Below, piece after piece: positions 1-7,946 of a DNA stretch of 64,000 nt. The first letter of the stretch is position 1, and every line of letters starts with the position of its first letter. This DNA is from CBDDHT01 sp965228615 (GTDB lineage: Bacteria; Pseudomonadota; Alphaproteobacteria; Rhizobiales; Methyloligellaceae), in assembly GCA_965228615.1 (NCBI GenBank), contig CBDDHT010000004.1, positions 2,604,001 to 2,668,000 of the forward strand. The letters run 5' to 3'. The position numbers were made by a program, and so were the translations under genes. The notes under the pieces were generated by a model. That model was not told the origin of the DNA and did no database searches. It saw only the letters and a list, made by a program, of their open reading frames with translations.

Positions 1-33
1 ATCGGCGAGACGATCGCCTCCGCCATGCAATAG
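1..33 (+). CDS. 3' end of an upstream gene, possibly malate-CoA ligase alpha subunit (partial)
   Basis: Only ten codons and a TAG stop are inside the window; the peptide ends IGETIASAMQ. That ending resembles the C-terminus of the alpha subunit of succinyl-CoA/malate-CoA ligases, and in serine-cycle bacteria mtkB commonly lies directly upstream of ppc, the next gene here (158 bases downstream). The call rests mainly on this position. The visible tail is too short to exclude another family. Confidence 0.35.
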   Translation: MGETIASAMQ

Positions 34-190
34 CGCGGTGTGATCAAGGCCCGGCCGACCGTTCGGAACGCCGGCACCAGCCGCGCAGCCGGGTCGGACG
101 GCGGGCCCGAAAGTTCGCGAGCACGCAATTTGCTGCAGTGATTGCACGGCCTCCCCGGGGGGCCGCCAACGATGAAACCGGAAACTCTTG

Positions 191-2875
191 ATGGTACTTG
201 CGATCCAAACGCCCATGGCTGCCGACAGCGAACCGGCAAACGCTTTTTATGCGGCGGAACTGGAATCGACATTGCGTTCGCTGTGGCTGGATGTGGTTCG
301 CCGCCGGGCACCGGACGTTGCCGAAGCGCTGACGGCAAGCAGGACACCGGACATACCGGGTGGCGACAGAGCCATTCCCTATCTCCAGGCTCTCAATATC
401 TGGTTTCAGCTCCAGAAGATCGTCAATGAGAATACGACGATACGGGAACGCCGCGCGATCGAGAGGGCCGAAGGTCCGGCCGCGGTTCAAGGATCGTTCG
501 CCGCTGCACTGGATCGCTGCCAGTCGCAGGGTATCGGCGCAAAGCAAATCGAGGAGACGGCGAAAACGCTTCTCATCGGCCCCACGCTCACGGCACACCC
601 GACAGAAGCAAAGCGCATCACGGTCCTCGAAATCCACAGGCGAATCTATCTCAATCTGATCGCCCTGGAGACACAGCGATGGACACCGCGCGAGCGGGAA
701 GCGTATCTGTCGGATATTCGCAACGAGATCGATCTGCTGTGGATGACCGGCGAATTGCGCATCGCGCGGCCGAGCCTGACCGATGAGATCGGCTGGGGCT
801 TGCAGTTCTTCAGGGACAGCCTGTTCAATGCCGCCCCGCAAATGCTGGAACGGCTCAACGCTGCGCTCAAGGCGCTGTCATCGGAGTCTCACGAAGTCTC
901 GCCTTGCTTGAAGTTTCATTCCTGGATCGGCGGCGATCGCGATGGCAATCCGAATGTGACGGCAGCATCGACCCGAGAAGCTCTCGACCGGTCACGAAAC
1001 GCCGTACTCGCAAGACACCGCGAGTCGCTGATCGAAGCCGCAGCCCGATTGAGTATCAGTTCGACCATCGTGCCGCTCTGCGACAATGCGCGCGAAGCCC
1101 TGAAAACCATTATTGCATCCGTCGGTTCCGTCGGTGAATTCGATGCACGGAATCCGGGGGAGATATTCCGCCAGGCACTGACGGCAGTCCTGCAGCGTGT
1201 TTCCGCTTTGATGGGGGATGGCAACGTCCGCCCCTATCCCCATGTTGCCGATTTCATCAAAGATCTGAAGGCAATCGAAGGAGCCCTGGCGGACATCGGC
1301 GCCAGCGAACTCGCTCACCGCTATGTTCGCCCGATCCGTTGGCGAGCCCAGATCTTCGGCTTCAGGACCTTTTCTCTCGACATTCGCCAAAACACGACCG
1401 TCACGACGGACGCACTTTCGGCAATCTGGGCGCAGGATGAAACACGGCCCGCTCCCGATTACGGAACGTCGGAATGGTCCAAACGCGTCAGGGCCGAATT
1501 GTCACGGGAGAGTTTGAGCGACGTCGCGGTCGAAAAGCTGCCTGATACGGCTCAGGACCTGTTCGCCCTATTCACGATGATCCGAGACTCTCGATTGACG
1601 GCCGACCCCAATGCGCTGGGACCGTTTGTTCTGTCGATGACCCGGTCCAGCGACGATCTATTGGGCGTTTTTCTGCTCGCCCGCTATGCCGGAATGGGGT
1701 CTGAAACGATCGAACTTCAGGTGGTCCCCCTGTTCGAGACGATCGACGATCTGAGAGCCGCCCCTGCGATCTTGAAATCCCTCCTCGCCGAACCGATTGC
1801 GCGCCGGAGCCTGAAGTCGTTCGGGGACCGCATCGAAATCATGCTTGGCTACTCGGACAGCAACAAGGACGGGGGATTTCTGTGCTCCGTCTGGGAGCTG
1901 GAAAAGGCGCAGCGCAAGATCTTCGATACGCTCGACGAACTCGGATTCAAACCCTGTTTCTTTCATGGTCGCGGAGGGTCGGTCAGTCGCGGCGGACTTC
2001 CCACAGCAGATGCCATCGCGGCGCAACCATCCGGCTCTATCGCCGGTCAGATGCGACTGACCGATCAAGGTGAGGTCGTCTCCTCGAAGTATGCCAACCG
2101 CGGCACAGCGTTGAACCAACTCGAACTCCTGGCATCGTCCGTCCTGGCGCATTCGCTGGAGGCCGACGCATCGCGCCATTCGCCGGAAATCGACGATGCG
2201 CTGGAAGCCCTGTCGGGCATCTCGCAGACGGCCTATGACGGGCTTCTGAACAAGCCCGGATTCATCGATTACTTTCAGGAAGCGAGCCCCGTCGAAGAGC
2301 TTGCAAGCCTCAAGATCGGGTCACGGCCCGCCAAACGTTTCGGTGCCGCAAGCCTCGATGACCTGCGTGCCATTCCCTGGGTATTTGCCTGGTCGCAGAA
2401 CCGGCACCTGATTACGGGTTGGTACGGATTCGGAACGGCTGTGGACTCCTTTTGCAAGTTCCGCGGCGAGGCCGGTGAGGCCCTGCTCCGATCCATGTTC
2501 GAGAATTGCCGACTCTTCCGTCTGATGGTCGACGAGGTCGAGAAATCTCTGTTCCAGGCCGATATGGAGATCGCATCGTCCTATGCGTCGCTCGTGCGCG
2601 ACGCCGAGACGCGTCAATCCATCTTCGGCGCAATTTCATCGGAATACCAGCGAAGCCGGAGAGCCATTCTGCTGTTGAACGGCGACAGGGAAATCGGCGT
2701 ACGCTTCCACGACCTGTATCTGCGCTTCAATGCCGACCGGCCCTACCTCGATCGGATCCAGGCACTACAGGTGGATCTCTTGCGCGAAACGCGCAAGCCC
2801 TCTGGGCAAACCCTTTCAATCCCGTTATTGCAATCAATGAACTGCATCGCAGCCGGCCTCGGCTGGACTGGATAG
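191..2875 (+). CDS. ppc: Phosphoenolpyruvate carboxylase, serine-cycle type
   Basis: This 894-residue protein matches PEP carboxylase along its length. It would carboxylate PEP to oxaloacetate in the cytoplasm. Visible motifs are TAHPTEAKR with the catalytic His at about 136, GGDRDGNPN, GYSDSNKDGG, FHGRGGSVSRGG and the QNRHLITGWYG region near the C-terminus. Two positions are unusual: the glycine loop reads GSVSRGGLP where the family usually has GSVGRGGGP, and the last residues are GLGWTG where most enzymes end NTG. Such divergence is typical of the PEP carboxylases found with malate-CoA ligase in methylotrophs. A TTG lies just before ATG 191 and a second in-frame ATG at 215; I chose 191 because GGAAA precedes it by about six bases. 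glyA follows after 25 bases, so the two are probably co-transcribed. Confidence 0.95.
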   Translation: MVLAIQTPMAADSEPANAFYAAELESTLRSLWLDVVRRRAPDVAEALTASRTPDIPGGDRAIPYLQALNIWFQLQKIVNENTTIRERRAIERAEGPAAVQGSFAAALDRCQSQGIGAKQIEETAKTLLIGPTLTAHPTEAKRITVLEIHRRIYLNLIALETQRWTPREREAYLSDIRNEIDLLWMTGELRIARPSLTDEIGWGLQFFRDSLFNAAPQMLERLNAALKALSSESHEVSPCLKFHSWIGGDRDGNPNVTAASTREALDRSRNAVLARHRESLIEAAARLSISSTIVPLCDNAREALKTIIASVGSVGEFDARNPGEIFRQALTAVLQRVSALMGDGNVRPYPHVADFIKDLKAIEGALADIGASELAHRYVRPIRWRAQIFGFRTFSLDIRQNTTVTTDALSAIWAQDETRPAPDYGTSEWSKRVRAELSRESLSDVAVEKLPDTAQDLFALFTMIRDSRLTADPNALGPFVLSMTRSSDDLLGVFLLARYAGMGSETIELQVVPLFETIDDLRAAPAILKSLLAEPIARRSLKSFGDRIEIMLGYSDSNKDGGFLCSVWELEKAQRKIFDTLDELGFKPCFFHGRGGSVSRGGLPTADAIAAQPSGSIAGQMRLTDQGEVVSSKYANRGTALNQLELLASSVLAHSLEADASRHSPEIDDALEALSGISQTAYDGLLNKPGFIDYFQEASPVEELASLKIGSRPAKRFGAASLDDLRAIPWVFAWSQNRHLITGWYGFGTAVDSFCKFRGEAGEALLRSMFENCRLFRLMVDEVEKSLFQADMEIASSYASLVRDAETRQSIFGAISSEYQRSRRAILLLNGDREIGVRFHDLYLRFNADRPYLDRIQALQVDLLRETRKPSGQTLSIPLLQSMNCIAAGLGWTG

Positions 2876-2900
2876 CTCACCTAGACATAGGAGGTCAGGT

Positions 2901-4196
2901 ATGGATGCCATCAACAAAGACACCGGCTTTTTCACGGAATCCCTCAAGTCACGCGACTCCGATATTTTCGATGCGATCAAGAAGGAGTTGGGTCGCCAGC
3001 GCGATGAGATTGAGTTGATCGCGTCCGAGAACATCGTGAGCCGTGCCGTATTGGAGGCGCAAGGCAGCGTCATGACCAACAAATACGCCGAAGGATATCC
3101 CGGGCGGCGTTACTATGGTGGTTGTGAGTATGTCGATATCGCCGAAAATCTTGCCATCGACAGAGCCAAGACCCTGTTCGACTGCGGATTTGCCAATGTG
3201 CAGCCAAATAGCGGCTCGCAGGCAAATCAGGGCGTGTTCGCCGCACTGCTGAAGCCCGGCGACACCATTCTCGGCATGAGCCTCGACGCAGGCGGTCATC
3301 TGACCCATGGCGCCAAACCCAACCAGTCGGGCAAGTGGTTCAACCCCGTCCAGTATGGCGTGCGGCGAGACACCTTGGACATCGACTATGATGAGGTTGA
3401 AGCCAAGGCGCTCGAGCACAATCCCAAAATGATCATTGCAGGTGGATCGGCAATCCCGCGCATTATCGACTTTGCACGCTTCCGCGAGATCGCCGACAAG
3501 GTTGGCGCCTTCTTCCTCGTCGACATGGCGCATTTCGCCGGTATCGTCGCGACCGGCCTCTATCCCTCGCCATTCCCCCACGCGCATGTGGCAACGACCA
3601 CGACCCACAAGACACTCCGGGGACCCCGAGGCGGAATGATCCTCACCAATGACGAAGCAATCGCGAAAAAGATCAACTCGGCCATCTTCCCCGGCATTCA
3701 GGGCGGCCCGCTGATGCATGTGATTGCGGCCAAGGCGGTCGCCTTCGGCGAAGCGCTTCGGCCGGAATTCAAGGACTATATTGCCCAGGTCGTCAAAAAT
3801 GCGCAGGCCATGGCAGACGAGTTGCACAAGCGCGGCCTCGCAACGGTCACGAACGGCACGGACACGCATCTCCTGCTCGTCGACCTTCAGCCGAAGGGCG
3901 TCAAAGGGAACGCGACGGAGCGTTCGCTCGGCAATGCGGGCATCACCTGCAACAAGAACGGCATCCCCTTCGATACGGAAAAGCCGACAGTCACGTCCGG
4001 CATCAGACTTGGCTCGCCAGCCGGGACGACCCGTGGCTTCAGCGAAACCGAGTTTCGGCAGATCGGCAATTGGATTGTCGACGTCGTCGATGGCCTTGCT
4101 GCGAATGGCGAAGAAGGCAATGGGGATGTCGAGAAGGCCGTAAGGGCCCAGGTCCAGGAAATGTGCAACCGCTTCCCGGTCTATCCGGACGCCTAA
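2901..4196 (+). CDS. glyA: Serine hydroxymethyltransferase
   Basis: A complete 431-residue PLP enzyme that interconverts glycine plus methylene-tetrahydrofolate with serine. In a serine-cycle context it is the entry point of the C1 unit. The PLP-binding lysine is visible in TTTTHKTLRGPRGG (Lys about 237), and ELIASEN, the tyrosine-rich YPGRRYYGG loop and QPNSGSQAN are intact. The length is normal for bacterial GlyA. The start has a strong Shine-Dalgarno, AGGAGGT at 2889-2895, five bases before ATG. It follows ppc by 25 bases, and the hydroxypyruvate reductase gene is next downstream, which supports a C1-assimilation role rather than only housekeeping serine/glycine metabolism. A second glyA elsewhere in the genome would be expected but cannot be seen here. 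Confidence 0.97.
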   Translation: MDAINKDTGFFTESLKSRDSDIFDAIKKELGRQRDEIELIASENIVSRAVLEAQGSVMTNKYAEGYPGRRYYGGCEYVDIAENLAIDRAKTLFDCGFANVQPNSGSQANQGVFAALLKPGDTILGMSLDAGGHLTHGAKPNQSGKWFNPVQYGVRRDTLDIDYDEVEAKALEHNPKMIIAGGSAIPRIIDFARFREIADKVGAFFLVDMAHFAGIVATGLYPSPFPHAHVATTTTHKTLRGPRGGMILTNDEAIAKKINSAIFPGIQGGPLMHVIAAKAVAFGEALRPEFKDYIAQVVKNAQAMADELHKRGLATVTNGTDTHLLLVDLQPKGVKGNATERSLGNAGITCNKNGIPFDTEKPTVTSGIRLGSPAGTTRGFSETEFRQIGNWIVDVVDGLAANGEEGNGDVEKAVRAQVQEMCNRFPVYPDA

Positions 4197-4227
4197 GGCA
4201 CCGGTCGGCCAATCCAGGTTTATCCAT

Positions 4228-4260
4228 GGCGGCGACGCTCTCTCTCAGAGGGTCGCCGCC
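4228..4260 (+). other. Stem-loop between glyA and the hydroxypyruvate reductase gene
   Basis: GGCGGCGAC at 4228-4236 pairs perfectly with GTCGCCGCC at 4252-4260 around a 15-base loop that can add CTCT/AGAG pairs. No T-run follows, so a Rho-independent terminator is unlikely. It may be an mRNA-stability or processing hairpin separating glyA from the downstream reductase gene. Confidence 0.4.
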
Positions 4261-4358
4261 GAGAACGATCATCGGCGGCAATGATCTCGTCTGCCTGCTG
4301 TCAGATCGCGCTTGAGACATGAGGAAACGCAAATGATGCCGGAAAGCCAGGCAAACCG

Positions 4359-5330
4359 ATGACCAAGCCGACAGTATTCGTAACCCGGCGCTGGCCTGAA
4401 GATGTCGAGCAGCGGCTGGCGGATGAGTTTGACGTCACATTGAACACGGACGACGATCCGCTTTCTCAGGACGCGATGAAAGACGCCTTCAGGTCTTACG
4501 ATGCCGTGTTCCCGACGGTCACCGACAAGATCGATGCCGACGTGCTCTCGGGCGACTCCGTCCGCGCACGGCTCATCGGCAATTTTGGCGTCGGTTACAA
4601 TCATATCGATGTGGAGGCCGCCGTCCGTCAGGGCATTACCATTACCAACACGCCCGATGTTCTGACCGATGCGACGGCCGATCTGGCCATGGCGCTCATT
4701 CTCGCCACTGCCCGCCGCGTCGGCGAGGGCGAACGTCATCTCAGGAGCGGTCTTTGGACCGGCTGGCGGCCGACCCACATGATGGGCCGACAGGTGACCG
4801 GAAAGACGCTCGGCATTATCGGCTATGGCCGCATCGGCCAGGCAACGGCCCGGCGCGCGCATCACGGCTTTGGAATGCAAATCAAGGTTCAGTCGCGCTC
4901 GCCGGTTGATCCTGCCATTCTTGCTGAAACGCAGGCCGAGCAGGCGGAAACCCTGGACGCTCTGTTGCCGTCCTGTGATTTCGTGTCCCTGCATTGTCCG
5001 GCGACGGCGGAAAACAGGCATCTGATCAACGGCGCGCGCCTGCGTCAGATGAAATCGGATGCCATTCTGATCAACACAGGCCGCGGCGAACTGGTCAATG
5101 AGCAGGATCTCATCGCGGCTCTGAATGAAGGCGTGATCGGCAGTGCCGGTCTGGATGTCTTCGAAGAGGAACCGGCTGTGACACCCGGTCTGGTCAAGCG
5201 GCAGGATGTTGTGTTGTTGCCCCATCTCGGTAGCGCTACGATTGAAACGCGTAATGCCATGGGCTTTCGGGTGCTCGAGAATGCGATGGCATTCTTCGCG
5301 GGCGAAGAGCCGAAGGATCGGGTTGCTTAG
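4359..5330 (+). CDS. hprA: Hydroxypyruvate/glyoxylate reductase (D-2-hydroxyacid dehydrogenase)
   Basis: A 323-residue D-isomer-specific 2-hydroxyacid dehydrogenase. The NAD-binding loop is GIIGYGRIG at about 152-160. The catalytic set is present: Arg in NTGRGELV (about 242), Glu in DVFEEEP (about 269) and His in LLPHLGSA (about 289). The N-terminal NFGVGYNHIDV substrate loop is typical of glyoxylate/hydroxypyruvate reductases. Lying behind ppc and glyA, the likely reaction is hydroxypyruvate to D-glycerate, the reductive step of the serine cycle. The gap to glyA is 162 bases and holds a hairpin, so it may be separately transcribed. Two other family members occur in this window (40426-41367 and 56165-57142); this one is best matched to serine-cycle HprA by context. 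Substrate preference is inferred. Confidence 0.88.
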   Translation: MTKPTVFVTRRWPEDVEQRLADEFDVTLNTDDDPLSQDAMKDAFRSYDAVFPTVTDKIDADVLSGDSVRARLIGNFGVGYNHIDVEAAVRQGITITNTPDVLTDATADLAMALILATARRVGEGERHLRSGLWTGWRPTHMMGRQVTGKTLGIIGYGRIGQATARRAHHGFGMQIKVQSRSPVDPAILAETQAEQAETLDALLPSCDFVSLHCPATAENRHLINGARLRQMKSDAILINTGRGELVNEQDLIAALNEGVIGSAGLDVFEEEPAVTPGLVKRQDVVLLPHLGSATIETRNAMGFRVLENAMAFFAGEEPKDRVA

Positions 5331-5380
5331 GAAGTGGTGCTGGTTGGTTGGCTTTGTGCCAGTCGAGGGATTGTGAGTCT

Positions 5381-5440
5381 TTGCTTGGCGCTACCGCCCT
5401 TCGGGCTACTTGAGCGCGAGCCCGCGTAGCGGGCTGTACC
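5381..5440 (-). repeat. REP-like palindromic unit, inverted copy
   Basis: The first 20 bases, 5381-5400, are an exact reverse complement of 5601-5620 in the third unit. The unit carries a compact hairpin, AGCCCGC (5419-5425) and GCGGGCT (5429-5435) around GTA. It lies in a gene-free interval (5331-5756) together with two direct units. Confidence 0.75.
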
Positions 5441-5464
5441 ATCCTCCCGCACAAAGGTGGCGAG

Positions 5465-5527
5465 GGAAAAGCCGGCTACTGCCGGCTCGCGCTCAAGTAG
5501 GGCGCAAGCCCGATAGCGCCAACAAAA
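5465..5527 (+). repeat. REP-like palindromic unit, second copy
   Basis: The unit begins with AAAGCCGGCTACTGCCGGCT, a hairpin with a short loop, and ends GATAGCGCCAAC followed by an A-rich tract. Its layout is the same as that of the unit at 5562-5622: hairpin, C/G-rich spacer, TAGCGCCAA, A-run. The copies differ by many substitutions, so this is not a recent duplication. Confidence 0.65.
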
Positions 5528-5561
5528 AACCACAAACGATCCACGAGCACAGCAGGAGCAA

Positions 5562-5622
5562 GGGAAAGCCCGCTACGCGGGCTCGCCCCAAGTTGCCCGC
5601 AGGGCGGTAGCGCCAAGCAAAA
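5562..5622 (+). repeat. REP-like palindromic unit, third copy
   Basis: It opens with the hairpin AGCCCGC-TAC-GCGGGCT and ends with GGGCGGTAGCGCCAAGCAA plus an A-run. Its right end is the exact inverted partner of the first unit. The remaining part of the interval, 5623-5756, shows no gene, but leuC begins at 5757. Confidence 0.75.
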
Positions 5623-5756
5623 AAACTCCCAATCTTCCCCTCGCCACTCTACCGACCGCATGTCTCTTTTTGGGGCCGGCCACATGATGCCAGTTGACCC
5701 TGCCATGGCAGCCCCCCAGTATCCGCAGGACGCCTTCAGCCTGCGATGGATCTTGC

Positions 5757-7160
5757 ATGGGACAAACACTGTTCGAGAAAATCTGGAACGATCACGTCGT
5801 TCATGAACGCGGCGATGGCAATGTCCTCCTCTATGTCGACCGGCATCTCATTCACGACCTGCACTTCCGGGCCTTTGCTACGTTAGAAGCGAAGGGGCAT
5901 GATTTGGCCGAGCCTGCCAAGCTGTTCGGCGTTCCCGATCACAGTGTGCCGACGACCGCCGAGCATCTGTCGGACATCCCACCGGGCGAAATGCGTGAAG
6001 CGGTCGAGGTTCTCGCGGAATCTTCCGACAGGTTGGGCTTTACCCACTATCCCCTGTCCGACGAGCGCCAGGGTATCGTCCATGTCATCGGGCCCGAGCA
6101 AGGGATCACCTTGCCTGGACTGGTTCTCGTTTGCGGCGACTCTCACACGTCGACGCACGGAGCGCTCGGCTGCATCGCCATGGGCATCGGATCGACCGAA
6201 ATCCAGCATGTCCTTGCGACCCAGACGTTGTGGCAGCGCAAGCCGAAGACCATGCGGATCACGATCGACGGCAGTCTCGGCATTGGCGTGACGCCGAAAG
6301 ATGTGATCCTGGCCGTCATTGCAGAGATCGGCACCGCCGGTGGAACCGGTTATGCCATCGAATATGCAGGACCTGTGATCGACGCCATGTCGGTGGAGGG
6401 CCGCATGACCGTCTGCAACATGACCATTGAGGCCGGGGCGCGGTGCGGCATGGTTGCACCGGACGAAAAGGCCATTGCCTTTTGTAAAGGGCGGCCAAAC
6501 GCTCCCAAGGGTAATGAGTGGGAAAAAGCCACCGCATATTGGCGCACGCTGCCGTCCGACGACGATGCTTCTTTCGACAAGGAGATCACGATAGCGGGCG
6601 ATACAATTGCCCCGATGGTCACCTGGGGCAACAGCCCGCAATGGGCCCTCCCGATAACGGAGAGCATCCCCGACCCCGACGATGAGGACGACGCATCGGA
6701 TCGGGCAACCATGCATGCGGCGCTCGAATATATGGATCTCAAGCCGGGGATGCCTTTGTCGGATATCGCCGTCGATATGGTCTTCATCGGTTCATGCACA
6801 AACAGCCGGATCGAAGATCTTCGCGCGGCTGCGGCCATTGTCGACGGGCGACAAGCCAAGGTCACAACCCTCATCGTGCCCGGCTCCGGCCTGGTCAAGA
6901 AGCAGGCGGAGGCTGAAGGGCTCGACACGATCTTTCGGGATGCCGGTATGGAGTGGCGCCAACCCGGCTGCTCCATGTGCGTCGCGGTGAATGGCGATAC
7001 CTTGCCGGCAGGTCAGCGCTCGGCTTCGACATCGAACCGCAATTTTCGCGGACGACAGGGAATGCATAGCCGCACGCACCTCGTAAGCCCGGCCATGGCG
7101 GCGGCCGCGGCAATAACCGGACATTTTACCGACGTTCGCCAGCTCATCAGGGAGAATTGA
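5757..7160 (+). CDS. leuC: 3-isopropylmalate dehydratase large subunit
   Basis: A 467-residue aconitase-family subunit of the leucine pathway that isomerises 2-isopropylmalate to 3-isopropylmalate with LeuD. The [4Fe-4S] cysteines are visible in GSCTNSRIEDLR and GCSMCVAVNGD. The active-site stretch CGDSHTSTHGALG is intact. A longer frame opens at a TTG at 5694, but the conserved protein begins MGQTLFEKIWNDHVV, so ATG 5757 is the better start. leuD begins two bases after the stop, so the two subunits are surely co-expressed. The stretch upstream holds repeats rather than a recognisable leader peptide. The name could only be wrong if this were a paralogous aconitase-like dehydratase such as a citramalate isomerase; full leucine-type length favours LeuC. 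Confidence 0.95.
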   Translation: MGQTLFEKIWNDHVVHERGDGNVLLYVDRHLIHDLHFRAFATLEAKGHDLAEPAKLFGVPDHSVPTTAEHLSDIPPGEMREAVEVLAESSDRLGFTHYPLSDERQGIVHVIGPEQGITLPGLVLVCGDSHTSTHGALGCIAMGIGSTEIQHVLATQTLWQRKPKTMRITIDGSLGIGVTPKDVILAVIAEIGTAGGTGYAIEYAGPVIDAMSVEGRMTVCNMTIEAGARCGMVAPDEKAIAFCKGRPNAPKGNEWEKATAYWRTLPSDDDASFDKEITIAGDTIAPMVTWGNSPQWALPITESIPDPDDEDDASDRATMHAALEYMDLKPGMPLSDIAVDMVFIGSCTNSRIEDLRAAAAIVDGRQAKVTTLIVPGSGLVKKQAEAEGLDTIFRDAGMEWRQPGCSMCVAVNGDTLPAGQRSASTSNRNFRGRQGMHSRTHLVSPAMAAAAAITGHFTDVRQLIREN

Positions 7161-7162
7161 CG

Positions 7163-7789
7163 ATGTCGGCCATGCCTTCTCCCGAACCGTTCAGAACCTT
7201 CACGTCGATTGCGGTCCCGATCGATATTGCCAACTGCGATACCGATCAGATCATTCCCGCCCGCTTCCTTCGCAAGGGCGATGATGATCCCGACTATCCG
7301 CGGTTTCTTCTTCATGACCTGCGCTTCGATGCCGACGGATCGGCGACCGACTTCATCTACAATCGGGACCCCTACAAGAATGGCCGCATCTTCGTCACCG
7401 ATGTGAACTGGGGGTGCGGCTCGTCTCGCGAAAACGCCGTGACGGCATTGGTTGCGAACGGCATTCGAGCAATCATCGCGCCTAGCATTGCGGATATCCA
7501 TTACAATAATTGCGTCAGGAACGGCGTCCTCCCGGTCATTCTGTCGGAAACTGCGTGCAACACGCTCCGCGAACAGCTCCACGAAAGCCCGGGCGCGGAG
7601 ATCGCCATCGATCTCGAAACGCAGAGCCTCACCGGACCCGACCAGTCACGCTACACATTCGAGATCGATCCCTTCGACAAAAATCGCCTCCTGAACGGCC
7701 TCGACGATATCGGGCTGACGCGGGAGCACAACGACAAGATTAAACGGTTTGTCGAAACCTATCGGGCGCGACGGAGTTGGGTTCAATAG
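7163..7789 (+). CDS. leuD: 3-isopropylmalate dehydratase small subunit
   Basis: The 208-residue swivel subunit that completes the isopropylmalate isomerase. It has the family signatures NCDTDQIIPARFL near residue 25 and WGCGSSRENAV near 85. The residue after GSSRE is Asn where many homologues have His, a small variation. GGGAG at 7150-7154 lies eight bases before ATG 7163; a TTG six bases upstream overlaps the leuC stop and has no better site. The end is full length (209 or so residues is usual for the family). No leuB or leuA is seen nearby. Confidence 0.95.
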   Translation: MSAMPSPEPFRTFTSIAVPIDIANCDTDQIIPARFLRKGDDDPDYPRFLLHDLRFDADGSATDFIYNRDPYKNGRIFVTDVNWGCGSSRENAVTALVANGIRAIIAPSIADIHYNNCVRNGVLPVILSETACNTLREQLHESPGAEIAIDLETQSLTGPDQSRYTFEIDPFDKNRLLNGLDDIGLTREHNDKIKRFVETYRARRSWVQ

Positions 7790-7946
7790 TCGGCATCGCT
7801 TCCTGCACGACCGACCGACCGTTTCCTCGCCATCTCTCGTTAACGATAATTTTGTCAGTCTCGGGCACTTATCGGCTGTGTATGATCGCTCTTGGTACCA
7901 ACCACTCTTGAAATGCGGTTCGGTCGCGAGCGCCGGGGGATGTGCC

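Noticed and set aside
2949..3869. A 306-codon open frame on the minus strand
   Set aside because: It is the complement of glyA; it has no motif and a His/Asp/Gly-rich composition typical of antisense frames.
4269..5225. A 318-codon open frame on the minus strand
   Set aside because: It is fully antisense to the hydroxypyruvate reductase gene and shows no domain.
7852..7886. TTGTCA and TATGAT upstream of the GAF kinase gene as a sigma-70 promoter
   Set aside because: The spacing is 23 bases, too long for a standard promoter.
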